A stretch of 64,000 nt of DNA from NCBI GenBank assembly GCA_964624635.1, contig CAZUXM010000008.1, positions 1 through 64,000 on the forward strand. Reading direction: 5' to 3'. Under the pieces are notes generated by a model. It was not told the DNA's origin. It did no database searches and worked only from the letters and a program-made list of their open reading frames with translations. Both the position numbers and the translations under genes were made by a program. Shown here one piece after another: positions 55,907 through 64,000 of the stretch (its first letter is position 1; the number at the start of each line of letters is the position of its first letter). This DNA comes from JANWKQ01 sp964624635 (GTDB lineage Bacteria > Bacteroidota > Bacteroidia > CAIKAF01).

Positions 55907-56941
55907 ATGGCATCATCAATTGTTATCGGCTCTAATACAGAGGCCGCTACTACCAATAATAACCGAGCCATTGGCGATACCATTGCCATGCAATTGGCTT
56001 CTATTACGTATTGCTCAGTGAATGGGCCGGGAAGTGTACAAACTACTTTTAATCATTATTTTCCCGATTGGGAATTGGTATGGCAACCGGTTAATGAAGT
56101 AGATGGTAACTATGCATTGATTGCTTTTAACGGAGTACAATATGTCATTGCTATCCGTGGTTCTATTTTAGAATTTTCATGGGCCTCGTTTGATAATTGG
56201 TTCAAAGAAGACTTTAATATTTTTGAGCAGGTACCATGGACATATACCAATACTCCCGAAGCAAATCCTATGATCTCCAAAGGGTCATCTAACGGATTGG
56301 ATGCATTGAATGAATTGTATGATGAAAATGGGGAAAGTATTTATAGCTTTTTACAAAAATATGCCTTCCCGAACAATCATTTCTTATGTGTTACGGGGCA
56401 TAGTTTAGGTGGGAATTTATGCACGGTATATGCACAATGGTTACAATACCGGATGCAGCAAGACGGGATCTCCAAACCCGGCATTTTTTCCGTCTTGAGT
56501 TTTGCAGCACCTACCAGTTGGAACCAGGCATTTGTAGATGAATTTACAGGAGCTTTTACCAATAGCTGGAGATATTATAATGTAATAGATATTGTTACTT
56601 TCTCTGCTTGTGAAATTGCTGATCTTGGACTGTTATATGCACCGCCTACTCCACTGGCAAGCAATATCTCCATTGAAATAGATAACAGGCAGGTAACCCT
56701 GGCAGATGCTTTTGATATGATAGATGCTGCTATTATTGGTACAGAAGTATATTATAAATCAGTATACGAACCGGTGAACCAATTAAGAGGTACAATTGAA
56801 CTCAATACTGCTAAACAACAATATCCTATTAACCCTAACGACCCATTGATTGAACAATGGTTTGCACAAGCAGGTCAGCAACACGACCATAACCATTATT
56901 TAGATTGGTTGGGTGGAGAAGAGGTGAATTGTGTAGGGTAG
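55907..56941 (+). CDS. Class 3 (fungal-type) lipase family protein
   Basis: The 344-residue alpha/beta hydrolase has the nucleophile elbow CVTGHSLGGNLC with Ser166, and a family-typical segment LIAFNGVQYVIAIRGS. The Asp and His of the triad are probably in YNVIDIVTF and the HDHNHYLDW region. There is no signal peptide visible, so it is either cytoplasmic or exported by another route. It precedes the unknown exported protein by 33 bases. Confidence 0.85.
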   Translation: MASSIVIGSNTEAATTNNNRAIGDTIAMQLASITYCSVNGPGSVQTTFNHYFPDWELVWQPVNEVDGNYALIAFNGVQYVIAIRGSILEFSWASFDNWFKEDFNIFEQVPWTYTNTPEANPMISKGSSNGLDALNELYDENGESIYSFLQKYAFPNNHFLCVTGHSLGGNLCTVYAQWLQYRMQQDGISKPGIFSVLSFAAPTSWNQAFVDEFTGAFTNSWRYYNVIDIVTFSACEIADLGLLYAPPTPLASNISIEIDNRQVTLADAFDMIDAAIIGTEVYYKSVYEPVNQLRGTIELNTAKQQYPINPNDPLIEQWFAQAGQQHDHNHYLDWLGGEEVNCVG

Positions 56942-56974
56942 AGGAAAGAGAGAACATAATAAACCAACCATATC

Positions 56975-58636
56975 ATGAAAAAAATAATTTATTTATTATT
57001 ATTTATGGCATCTATGCATGCTAGTTATTCGCAAAATTTCCCATCGAGCGACCCAGATAATATATTCTATGAATATAAGAATATTGAAAATAATACATTT
57101 ATTAAGAAAGATACCACTGAAATAAAGAATATAATGCCTAATATTTCACGTAAGCAACTTGATAGTATTGTTACTACCTTAAATAGGGAAATTAAGTTAA
57201 ACGAAGGATATAAAGATAATTTAACAGCGACATATTGGATAAATCCCAATTACTTAAAGCCAACTGTTTATTTGCATGGTGATAAGGATTATATTGAAAA
57301 AGATTTTGTAAAGATAATCAGTGGTGGAACAGATAATGGTATTTATAACAGATTCGTAAGTATTGATCCAACCAAGGGTGAATTAGAGGCCAATATGTCG
57401 TTTAAACTAAAAACTTGTGGCAAAAAGAATCCTCAAAAGTTTATAGGTTTTATACGTTTTAATGCTAAAGGTGCCATTGCAGATAATACGATCGATTTTT
57501 TTAAAGAAGGAAGTTTAGTAGGAAATGTTAACCTAAAGGTGGGTGCAGATTTTTTATTGAGAACTTCGGGTATAATAAATGCGGATGAGAATGGTGCCTC
57601 CAGAATAGAGGTGATTAAAAGCAACAACCGATTTGATTTGCAATTGGATTCAGTGTATAGTATTATAGCGTTGGCAAAGGCTAAAATTAAGGCTTCACTA
57701 GAAAATGAAACTGAAATACGAAGACAACAAATTGATACTATTAATAAAGTCATAATGAAGTTTGGATTTGATGATGTATCTTCTAACGAGCTATTAAATA
57801 AGAACATGATGGACATCATTAAATCCGATTACGACTTAATTGTTTCTAAATCAAAAATTGACTTAATAGAAACTATTCTAGAAAAAGAAGTTAAATTAAT
57901 TTTTGAAAAGAAAAAAAGGGAAGCTGCTACTGAAATAACATTGGCAAGAGATAAGTATATTGTAAAATATTATAATTGGATTGGATTGGATTTTGCATAC
58001 GCCCCTACCTTTTATAATACTTTTGATCCAACAGCTACATTAGGGAATTTTGAAGAAAAAGTTTTTTCAGGATTTAATGGAATTTTGCGGTACAATTTTA
58101 TGACTATAAGTGATAGGGACTGGTGGAGAAACCATTATTTTTCTGTTTACGGAAAAGTATCTCGGACCAACAATATTTCAAGTTTGAAACAATATGATGT
58201 AAGTGTTCCATATATAGGACAAACTGTAGCAGGTGATACTAATAGTGTCGATACTTTATCCATTTATACTAATAAAAATAAGGCCTATTCAAATGCTGAA
58301 TTCAAAGAGTTAGGAACTATTACTATGGGTATTGATTATATTATGTTTTTAATAAAAGATAGGTCAATTGGATTTAACCTTTTTAGCACAATGGACTATG
58401 TGTTTAGTGCACAAACATTAAGAAGTTCAGGGTCACTGTTTGATCAGAAATTCAGATGGAACTTAGGAGGTGGTTTTGTATTTAGCATACCAAAAAAGGA
58501 TAAAAAAACGGCGGTTAATTTGGGTGTTTATGTGTTGGTAAATGATATTACCGGGCCAAAAACTCCGGAGACTCCCAATACACAAACTCTTACCATAGGT
58601 TTGAAAGCAGCGTTGCCTTTTTTGATGCTGAAATAA
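56975..58636 (+). CDS. Unknown exported protein, outer-membrane type
   Basis: The 553-residue protein has a signal peptide (ending ASYSQ). The N-terminal 240 residues are beta-rich (VYLHGDKDYIEKDFVKIISG). A charged helical stretch runs from about 240 to 330, and the C-terminal 200 residues alternate aromatic and polar residues and end TLTIGLKAALPFLMLK, as in outer-membrane barrels. No family is recognised. It may be co-transcribed with the lipase. Confidence 0.72.
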   Translation: MKKIIYLLLFMASMHASYSQNFPSSDPDNIFYEYKNIENNTFIKKDTTEIKNIMPNISRKQLDSIVTTLNREIKLNEGYKDNLTATYWINPNYLKPTVYLHGDKDYIEKDFVKIISGGTDNGIYNRFVSIDPTKGELEANMSFKLKTCGKKNPQKFIGFIRFNAKGAIADNTIDFFKEGSLVGNVNLKVGADFLLRTSGIINADENGASRIEVIKSNNRFDLQLDSVYSIIALAKAKIKASLENETEIRRQQIDTINKVIMKFGFDDVSSNELLNKNMMDIIKSDYDLIVSKSKIDLIETILEKEVKLIFEKKKREAATEITLARDKYIVKYYNWIGLDFAYAPTFYNTFDPTATLGNFEEKVFSGFNGILRYNFMTISDRDWWRNHYFSVYGKVSRTNNISSLKQYDVSVPYIGQTVAGDTNSVDTLSIYTNKNKAYSNAEFKELGTITMGIDYIMFLIKDRSIGFNLFSTMDYVFSAQTLRSSGSLFDQKFRWNLGGGFVFSIPKKDKKTAVNLGVYVLVNDITGPKTPETPNTQTLTIGLKAALPFLMLK

Positions 58637-58658
58637 ATGTAATCTATTTATCTAAAGT

Positions 58659-60335
58659 TTAAAACTTTACCTCTACCACTTTTTCTGTACCATTGCGTAA
58701 CAGCGTGATTTTTACGGTCTCTCCTTTTTTAAATTTACCCAAGGCTCCCATATAAGCATAAATATCTTTGATAGGAATATCGCCCATTTGTATAATTACG
58801 TCTCCGGCAAGGATACCTGCAATAGAAGCTGGTTTACCGTCCGTTACTCCATCTACTTTTAATCCTTCACCTTCGTATGCATAATCAGGTACTACTCCTA
58901 AGGTAACTTTAAAGGCAGACACTTTGCCTCCTTCACTATCCTTGGTTTTGGTAAAAGTTAGTTTACCATCATCATCGAGTTCTCGGATGATATTCATCAT
59001 GTAATCACCAATCAATTTCATTCCGTTAACATTGATTTTATCCCAATCATCTGACGGTTTATGATAATCATTATGGGTTCCACTAAAAAAATGAATGGCC
59101 GGTATTTCTTTAAAATAAAAAGAAGTTTGATCAGAAGGTCCGATGCCACTTTCTGTTGTTTTTACTCTGTAAACAGTAGTGTCACCGGTAGCAAATTTTA
59201 CTTTTTTCATGGTCTCTTTCCATGATGGAGATGTACCTACTCCATTAACAATCAATACCTGATCAGCAGGATCTAAACGACCCACCATATCCATATTCAA
59301 CATATAATTTACGTTGTATTTGGTCATGAGTTCGCTTTTGGTAAAATATGAGGAACCATATAAACCTAATTCTTCGCCACTAAAACCTACAAATAAATAA
59401 TTATTGTTTTTCCATTTTGATTTTTTGAGGAGGGCCGCTAATTCAATCATCAATGATGTTCCGCTGGCATTGTCATCCGCTCCATTATGTACTGCAGGCT
59501 CACCACGGTACAATGAATGTGAATCGCCAAAACCTAAATGATCATAATGTGCTCCAATTACCACGGTGTTGGGGGCTCCGTTATCAATAAAGCCTACCAC
59601 ATTATGACCCGTACCTTTTTTTCGGGTAATTTCCACTTGTATGGTTAAATCGTCAATTTCAGGATAGTCAAAATTTCTTTTTACAAATACTATAGGCATA
59701 TCATACGCAGAAACTTTTGGATTTAATGTACTTGATGGATCATTTTCACCATCTCCTTTATTGATAAAAACAATGGCAGCTGCCCCTTCCTCTTTAGCAA
59801 TGGTAATTTTTTTATCCAGTTTTAAATATTCAACATATTTTGAGTGTGGATGATTGCCATCAGGCGCTCCTAATTCAATAACGAATATTTTACCTTTTCT
59901 TTCTCCTTTACCTTCGTAATCATTATATCCAAGTTCAGGAGCTTTGATACCAAAACCTGCAAAATAAATATCAGCATTTACTACACCACTTGCACTGCCA
60001 TCAATAGGATAAAAATCAGTTCCTCCGGTCCATAATTCACCATTTACTTTTAACCAGGTATTTTCAGTAGGCTCTACACTTTCGGTAAATTCAAAATCCT
60101 GTAGATATGAAGTTCCGTTACCGGGTTTTACTCCGGCTTTTTTAAAGGCTCCTGCAATATAGGTGGCTGAAATCAATTCGCCCTTGGATCCTGTAAACCT
60201 TCCTTCTTGTTTATCATCAGCCAAAAATTTAATGTGGGTCATTAATTTTTTTTCGTTACCCGGTTTAATGTATTGAGCATACGAGGTAAGGGTAAAAGTG
60301 GAGAGGAGTAAACTGTACAGAATTTTTTTATGCAT
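58659..60335 (-). CDS. M28 family metallopeptidase with C-terminal PDZ domain
   Basis: The start at 60335 gives a signal peptide (MHKKILYSLLLSTFTLTSYA). The protein has a PA domain insert and a peptidase M28 domain with Zn ligands in GAHYDHLG, NGADDNASG, SGEELGLYGS, and DMVGR; the last His is in FFSGTHNDYHKP. A PDZ domain closes the chain (LKVDGVTDGKPASIAGILAG, ending VEVKF). It should cut peptides from the N-terminus at or near the cell surface. A short decayed copy of its PDZ tail lies at 50477-50545. Confidence 0.92.
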   Translation of the reverse strand: MHKKILYSLLLSTFTLTSYAQYIKPGNEKKLMTHIKFLADDKQEGRFTGSKGELISATYIAGAFKKAGVKPGNGTSYLQDFEFTESVEPTENTWLKVNGELWTGGTDFYPIDGSASGVVNADIYFAGFGIKAPELGYNDYEGKGERKGKIFVIELGAPDGNHPHSKYVEYLKLDKKITIAKEEGAAAIVFINKGDGENDPSSTLNPKVSAYDMPIVFVKRNFDYPEIDDLTIQVEITRKKGTGHNVVGFIDNGAPNTVVIGAHYDHLGFGDSHSLYRGEPAVHNGADDNASGTSLMIELAALLKKSKWKNNNYLFVGFSGEELGLYGSSYFTKSELMTKYNVNYMLNMDMVGRLDPADQVLIVNGVGTSPSWKETMKKVKFATGDTTVYRVKTTESGIGPSDQTSFYFKEIPAIHFFSGTHNDYHKPSDDWDKINVNGMKLIGDYMMNIIRELDDDGKLTFTKTKDSEGGKVSAFKVTLGVVPDYAYEGEGLKVDGVTDGKPASIAGILAGDVIIQMGDIPIKDIYAYMGALGKFKKGETVKITLLRNGTEKVVEVKF

Positions 60336-60369
60336 GGTATGTTGTAATTGTAATGTTGAAATATTACCG

Positions 60370-60377
60370 CAAATGTA
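60370..60377 (-). promoter_or_regulatory. -7 box for the M28 peptidase gene
   Basis: TACATTTG on the minus strand, 34 bases before the ATG at 60335, matches TAnnTTTG; no -33 box is evident. Confidence 0.4.
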
Positions 60378-60498
60378 ACCAAGAAAAACGGGAAGAAACA
60401 TGATGTATAACAATTCACTTGTTTATGGTAAAGACCACTTTTGTACCCTGCACCCATGGTACAAGCAAGTACAGCCATACAATGGTAGCAATTAAACA

Positions 60499-60542
60499 CC
60501 CCGTCGGGGATTTATGCAATAACATACCCGCAGGAGGGTGTA
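60499..60542. repeat. Two small hairpins in the M28/DUF349 intergenic region
   Basis: CCCC GTC GGGG (60499-60509) and ATACCC with GGGTGTAT (60524-60529, 60535-60542) lie in the 363-base gap between the M28 and DUF349 genes. An ORF over this stretch has no convincing protein features. The rest of the gap shows nothing beyond promoter boxes. Confidence 0.5.
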
Positions 60543-60670
60543 TTTGGCTGACATTGTGGGGAGTACTGCGGATTAAAGGTGTAGGTACCTTAAAATTAGT
60601 TTATGCAAATGCCTAAGAAAATCAATGAGTTAGCCCTTGGTTGTAGGCGTGGTAAAATAAGGAAATAATG

Positions 60671-60678
60671 TATCTTTG
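60671..60678 (+). promoter_or_regulatory. -7 box for the DUF349 gene
   Basis: TATCTTTG lies 20 bases before the ATG at 60699 and fits TAnnTTTG exactly. Confidence 0.5.
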
Positions 60679-60698
60679 CAGCTTACGTTATAAGGTAC

Positions 60699-62582
60699 AT
60701 GGAAATGAATACGCCGGAACAAGAGGAATTGAATACATCGCATGAGCAGGATGCTTTAGCAGGATTGGAAGAGAATGTAGATATTAACGAATCGCATGAA
60801 GATGCTGAGGTAGTAGCTGCTATTGCTGAATTGGAAGAAGAAGAACATTTTGATAATGCTGATCTGAATAAAATTTATGATCGCCTGAAAACGGTATTGG
60901 CTGATAATAAACTGAAAGAGTTTAGAAAAAGCTTTAACAATGCCCGTAACAGATATAGGGAGATTTTTGAAGAAGAAAGAAATCGGGTTTATAATGCCTT
61001 TATTGAAGGGGGTGAAAAAGCCGAAGATTTTAAATATTCACTTACGCCAGAAATGGTGAAAGTAAAAGAAGCTTTAAAGAACTATCAAGATAGGCTAACT
61101 GAAATGCGCAGAAAAGAAGAATCGGAATTACAAACCAATCTTCTTACTAAACGTGATATAGTTCATGAATTAAAAGACCTTATCTCTAACGAAAGTGATA
61201 TTAAAAAAGCTTTTGAAAGATTTAATATTTTACGTAATCGTTGGAAAGAAACCGGACCGGTACCCGCCCAACATTCAACAGAATTGTGGAATAACTATAA
61301 ATTCTTTAGTGATAAATTTTACGAGTTTGTAGAAATCAATAAAGAACTATTTGAAGTTGAATTAAAGAAGAATGAACAGGTAAAGGAAGGATTGATACAT
61401 AGAGTAGAAAGTTTACTTGAGATGTCTTCTATACAAAACAGTATTGCCAGTTTACACTCTATACAAAAAGAATGGAGAGAAACCGGACCTGTACATAAGG
61501 AGAAAAGTGAAGAGATTTGGAATCGTTTTAAGGCAGCGGTTGATAAAGTATATTCTCGCAGAGATGAATATTTAAAAGGCCGTGACGAAAAACGACATGA
61601 AAATTTAACCGCTAAAACTGCTTTATGTGAAAAAGCTGAAGCCTTGGCCAACGCAACCTATGCTAAAATGACGGATTGGAAAGAAAAAGAAACGGAATTA
61701 AAAGCATTGGACGAAGAGTGGAAAAAAATTGGACGTGTACCAACAAAGTTTAATGAGAGTATTTGGGAAAGATTTAAAACTGCCCGTAAGGATTTCTTTA
61801 AACAGAAATATAATTTATTGAAACATGTTCGTGAAGAGCTCACCCAGAATTATACAGCGAAGGTAAAATTATGTGAAGCTGCTGAAGCTTTAAAGGATAG
61901 TACGGATTGGAAAGGAACTTCGCAAAAATTGATAAAATTACAAGGTGATTGGAAAAAAATTGGTCCGGTAGAACGTAAACGTTCGGATGAAATTTGGGGG
62001 AGATTTCGTGCTGCCTGTGATCATTTCTTTAATTCAAAAGATCAGTTTAATGCCGGACAGGGAGATAGAGAAAATGAAAATCTGGCACAAAAACTTGCTA
62101 TAGTGGAAGCGGTGAATAACTATACTCCGGCAGAAACATTAGAAGAGAATCTAGCTTATATCAACGATCAACGTAAAGCATGGCATGAAATTGGTTTTGT
62201 GCCTATTGCTCAAAAACAAAAGACAGAGAAATCTTTTGAAGAAGCGATGGATGCTTTAATGGGTAAGTTGAATATTGACAAAGACAAAAAATTCCGTTTG
62301 GAATATAAAATGCGTTTAGAACAAATGTTACAAAATCCTCAAGCCGAAAAAATGTTGAAAGAGGAGAGGAGTTTTGTAGGAACTAAGCTTAGAAAATTAC
62401 AGGAAGAAGTTGCTCAGTTAGAAAACAACATCGGATTTTTTGGTCATAGCAAAGGAGCTAATGTGGATGCCATGAAAAAACAGATTCAAGAGAAGATTGA
62501 TAAACTGCAAGTGGACATTCAACACCTGGAAGATAAAAAACACCAGTTGAAGACTGCGTTTAAACAACTGGAATCAAAATAA
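60699..62582 (+). CDS. DUF349 repeat protein
   Basis: The 627-residue protein is charged and helical. After an acidic N-terminal segment come five DUF349-type repeats, each with W(K/R)(E/K)(T/I)G(P/R)V: RNRWKETGPVPAQHS, QKEWRETGPVHKEKS, DEEWKKIGRVPTKFN, QGDWKKIGPVERKRS and RKAWHEIGFVPIAQK. A C-terminal coiled coil ends the chain (KIDKLQVDIQHLEDKKHQLK). DUF349 proteins are cytoplasmic and widespread in Bacteroidota; their function is not settled. A second in-frame ATG at 60705 is also possible. Confidence 0.9.
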   Translation: MEMNTPEQEELNTSHEQDALAGLEENVDINESHEDAEVVAAIAELEEEEHFDNADLNKIYDRLKTVLADNKLKEFRKSFNNARNRYREIFEEERNRVYNAFIEGGEKAEDFKYSLTPEMVKVKEALKNYQDRLTEMRRKEESELQTNLLTKRDIVHELKDLISNESDIKKAFERFNILRNRWKETGPVPAQHSTELWNNYKFFSDKFYEFVEINKELFEVELKKNEQVKEGLIHRVESLLEMSSIQNSIASLHSIQKEWRETGPVHKEKSEEIWNRFKAAVDKVYSRRDEYLKGRDEKRHENLTAKTALCEKAEALANATYAKMTDWKEKETELKALDEEWKKIGRVPTKFNESIWERFKTARKDFFKQKYNLLKHVREELTQNYTAKVKLCEAAEALKDSTDWKGTSQKLIKLQGDWKKIGPVERKRSDEIWGRFRAACDHFFNSKDQFNAGQGDRENENLAQKLAIVEAVNNYTPAETLEENLAYINDQRKAWHEIGFVPIAQKQKTEKSFEEAMDALMGKLNIDKDKKFRLEYKMRLEQMLQNPQAEKMLKEERSFVGTKLRKLQEEVAQLENNIGFFGHSKGANVDAMKKQIQEKIDKLQVDIQHLEDKKHQLKTAFKQLESK

Positions 62583-62671
62583 AGCATACCTAATCATATT
62601 TTTATAAAATATCGCAAGGACGGACCATTGTCCGTCTCTGCTTTTTTACGAAAAAATATTGAACGTTTATC

Positions 62672-63661
62672 ATGGTAAAAATCGGTAACATAGAAATTGG
62701 CGAGTTTCCTTTATTACTTGCACCTATGGAAGATGTAAGTGATCCTCCGTTTCGTGCATTGTGCAAAAAACATGGAGCCGATTTAATGTTTACTGAATTT
62801 ATTAGTAGTGAAGGATTGATTCGTGATGCTATTAAAAGCAGAAAAAAACTCGACATTTTTGAATACGAAAAACCTATAGGTATCCAGATATTTGGTGGCG
62901 ACGAAGAAGCCATGGCTATGAGTGCAAAAATAGTGGATGCTGTACAACCTGATTTGGTAGATATTAATTTTGGATGTCCGGTTAAAAAAGTAGTTTGTAA
63001 AGGTGCAGGTGCTGCTGTTTTAAAAGATGTTGATTTAATGGTTCGATTAACCAAAGCAGTGGTACAATCAACCCATTTACCGGTAACGGTAAAAACCCGG
63101 TTAGGTTGGGATGATAACAACATTAATATTATGGAGGTGGCCGAACGTTTACAGGAAGTAGGCATTAAGGCACTATCCATTCATGGCAGAACCAGGGCTC
63201 AAATGTATAAAGGGGAGGCCAATTGGACCATGATTGAAAAAGTAAAATCAAATCCCAATATTGTAATTCCGATTTTTGGTAATGGAGATATTACTTCACC
63301 CGAAAAAGCATTGGAATACAAAAATAAATACAAGGTGGATGGAATCATGATAGGTCGTGCAGCTATTGGTTATCCTTGGGTGTTTAACGAAATCAAACAT
63401 TTTATGAAAACGGGTGAACATTTACCTGCTCCTACTATTGCTGATAGAGTGGATGCCGTAAAAGAACATTTACAACGATCGTTGGAATGGAAAGGTCCCG
63501 TAGAAGGTATTTTTGAAATGCGGCCCCATTATGCTAATTACTTCCGTGGAATTTCACATTTTAAAGAATGGAGAATGAAATTGGTTACCCTTAATCAAGG
63601 TACTGAAGTAATGGAAGTGTTGGATGAAATTAAAGAACATTATTCTACAGTAGAGATATAG
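62672..63661 (+). CDS. dusB: tRNA-dihydrouridine synthase DusB
   Basis: The 329-residue FMN enzyme has PLLLAPMEDVSDPPFRALCK, INFGCPVKKVVCKGAGAAVL with catalytic Cys109, the SIHGRTRAQMYKG motif and GIMIGRAAIGYPWVF. It reduces uridines in tRNA to dihydrouridine with NADPH. The C-terminal helical domain has ISHFKEWRMKLV. Length and motifs agree with DusB. It follows the DUF349 gene by 89 bases. Confidence 0.94.
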   Translation: MVKIGNIEIGEFPLLLAPMEDVSDPPFRALCKKHGADLMFTEFISSEGLIRDAIKSRKKLDIFEYEKPIGIQIFGGDEEAMAMSAKIVDAVQPDLVDINFGCPVKKVVCKGAGAAVLKDVDLMVRLTKAVVQSTHLPVTVKTRLGWDDNNINIMEVAERLQEVGIKALSIHGRTRAQMYKGEANWTMIEKVKSNPNIVIPIFGNGDITSPEKALEYKNKYKVDGIMIGRAAIGYPWVFNEIKHFMKTGEHLPAPTIADRVDAVKEHLQRSLEWKGPVEGIFEMRPHYANYFRGISHFKEWRMKLVTLNQGTEVMEVLDEIKEHYSTVEI

Positions 63662-63670
63662 ATTCTTTGT

Positions 63671-63836
63671 TTCCCGCAGATTAGCAGATTTTTAGGTCGC
63701 GACTTACGTTTAGACATAGCTATGATTTTCGCTAATGGTATCCGCCGCAGGCGGATATTATCTGCGAATTAATAGCTGAGTCTAAACGCAAATGCCGGCA
63801 TAAGTATTCTGTGAAAATCTGCGTAATCTGCGGGAA
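63671..63836. repeat. Three-tier nested inverted repeat after dusB
   Basis: Outer arms (63671-63693 with 63813-63836) carry CCCGCAGATT and AATCTGCGGG. Inner arms pair ACGTTTAGACATAGCTAT (from 63706) with ATAGCTGAGTCTAAACG (to 63787), and a central hairpin is TATCCGCC with GGCGGATA (63739-63757). It probably ends the dusB transcript or is a mobile palindromic element. From 63837 to 64000 only an AT-rich spacer is seen, with a possible next start codon at 63991. Confidence 0.75.
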
Positions 63837-64000
63837 CAAAATGATAAAGCAAGCCACCCTCTTATCGTTTAATCATAAAACCCCCTGCTTTACTCAAAAT
63901 TTATGGGCATTGGTACATTTCAATGAACCATTTAAAAGGTTAGGCGTATATTGAGTACACAATTAAAGTACAACTAATAAAACACAACCTATGAGATTAA

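Noticed and set aside
60419..60616. 65-codon plus-strand ORF in the M28/DUF349 gap
   Set aside because: It covers intergenic hairpins and the M28 promoter and has no recognisable domain or start signal.

Overview
The window is chromosomal DNA of a Bacteroidota bacterium. It is AT-rich, with repeated use of the phylum's TAnnTTTG promoter box. At least five secreted proteins end in a type IX secretion (T9SS) sorting domain with a YPNP-like core. An S46 dipeptidyl-peptidase, DUF349 and DUF3817 proteins and a split MetH fit the same phylum. Seven N-runs mark scaffold joins, six of them inside genes and one at a gene end, so this is a draft or metagenome assembly. Several apparent frameshifts are artefacts of placeholder gap lengths. 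No rRNA, tRNA or CRISPR array was seen.

Left part (1-13.7 kb): the start of a ComM-like ATPase, then a 1327-residue SprB-repeat surface protein. Next come a leftward three-gene unit of T9SS cargo (two unrelated metallophosphatases around a glycine-rich protein), a secreted PIG-L deacetylase and a six-repeat propeller-like protein. From 13.7 to 34.7 kb lie mostly housekeeping and envelope genes: L-2-hydroxyglutarate oxidase, a TetR-controlled cluster of small membrane proteins, an S46 peptidase (DPP11-like), dUTPase with a flippase, two S8 proteases, a steroid-reductase/SDR pair, a ferredoxin reductase/ferredoxin pair, an ABC-F ATPase and the homocysteine-methyltransferase half of MetH.

From 34.9 to 41.7 kb there are three tandem TPR/PD40/CRD/OmpA proteins with the architecture of the T9SS component PorE, plus an NlpC/P60 lipoprotein. 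The interval 41.7-43.4 kb is the most unusual. Two orphan genes each sit between inverted ends, and a long hairpin with attC topology joins the two units, as in integron cassettes, but no integrase is present. Next come tandem secreted amidohydrolases, a membrane protein with a cytochrome c lipoprotein, HflX, an unlisted 56-residue membrane protein and a decayed PDZ fragment.

From 50.7 to 58.6 kb an accessory block holds a NarL-type response regulator, a small Cys-rich secreted protein, two unknown membrane proteins, a K+ channel, an SPFH protein, a class 3 lipase and an unknown exported protein. The right end returns to core genes: M28 peptidase, DUF349 protein and DusB, followed by a large nested inverted repeat. 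Many intergenic gaps hold long imperfect palindromes, several placed as terminators between convergent genes.
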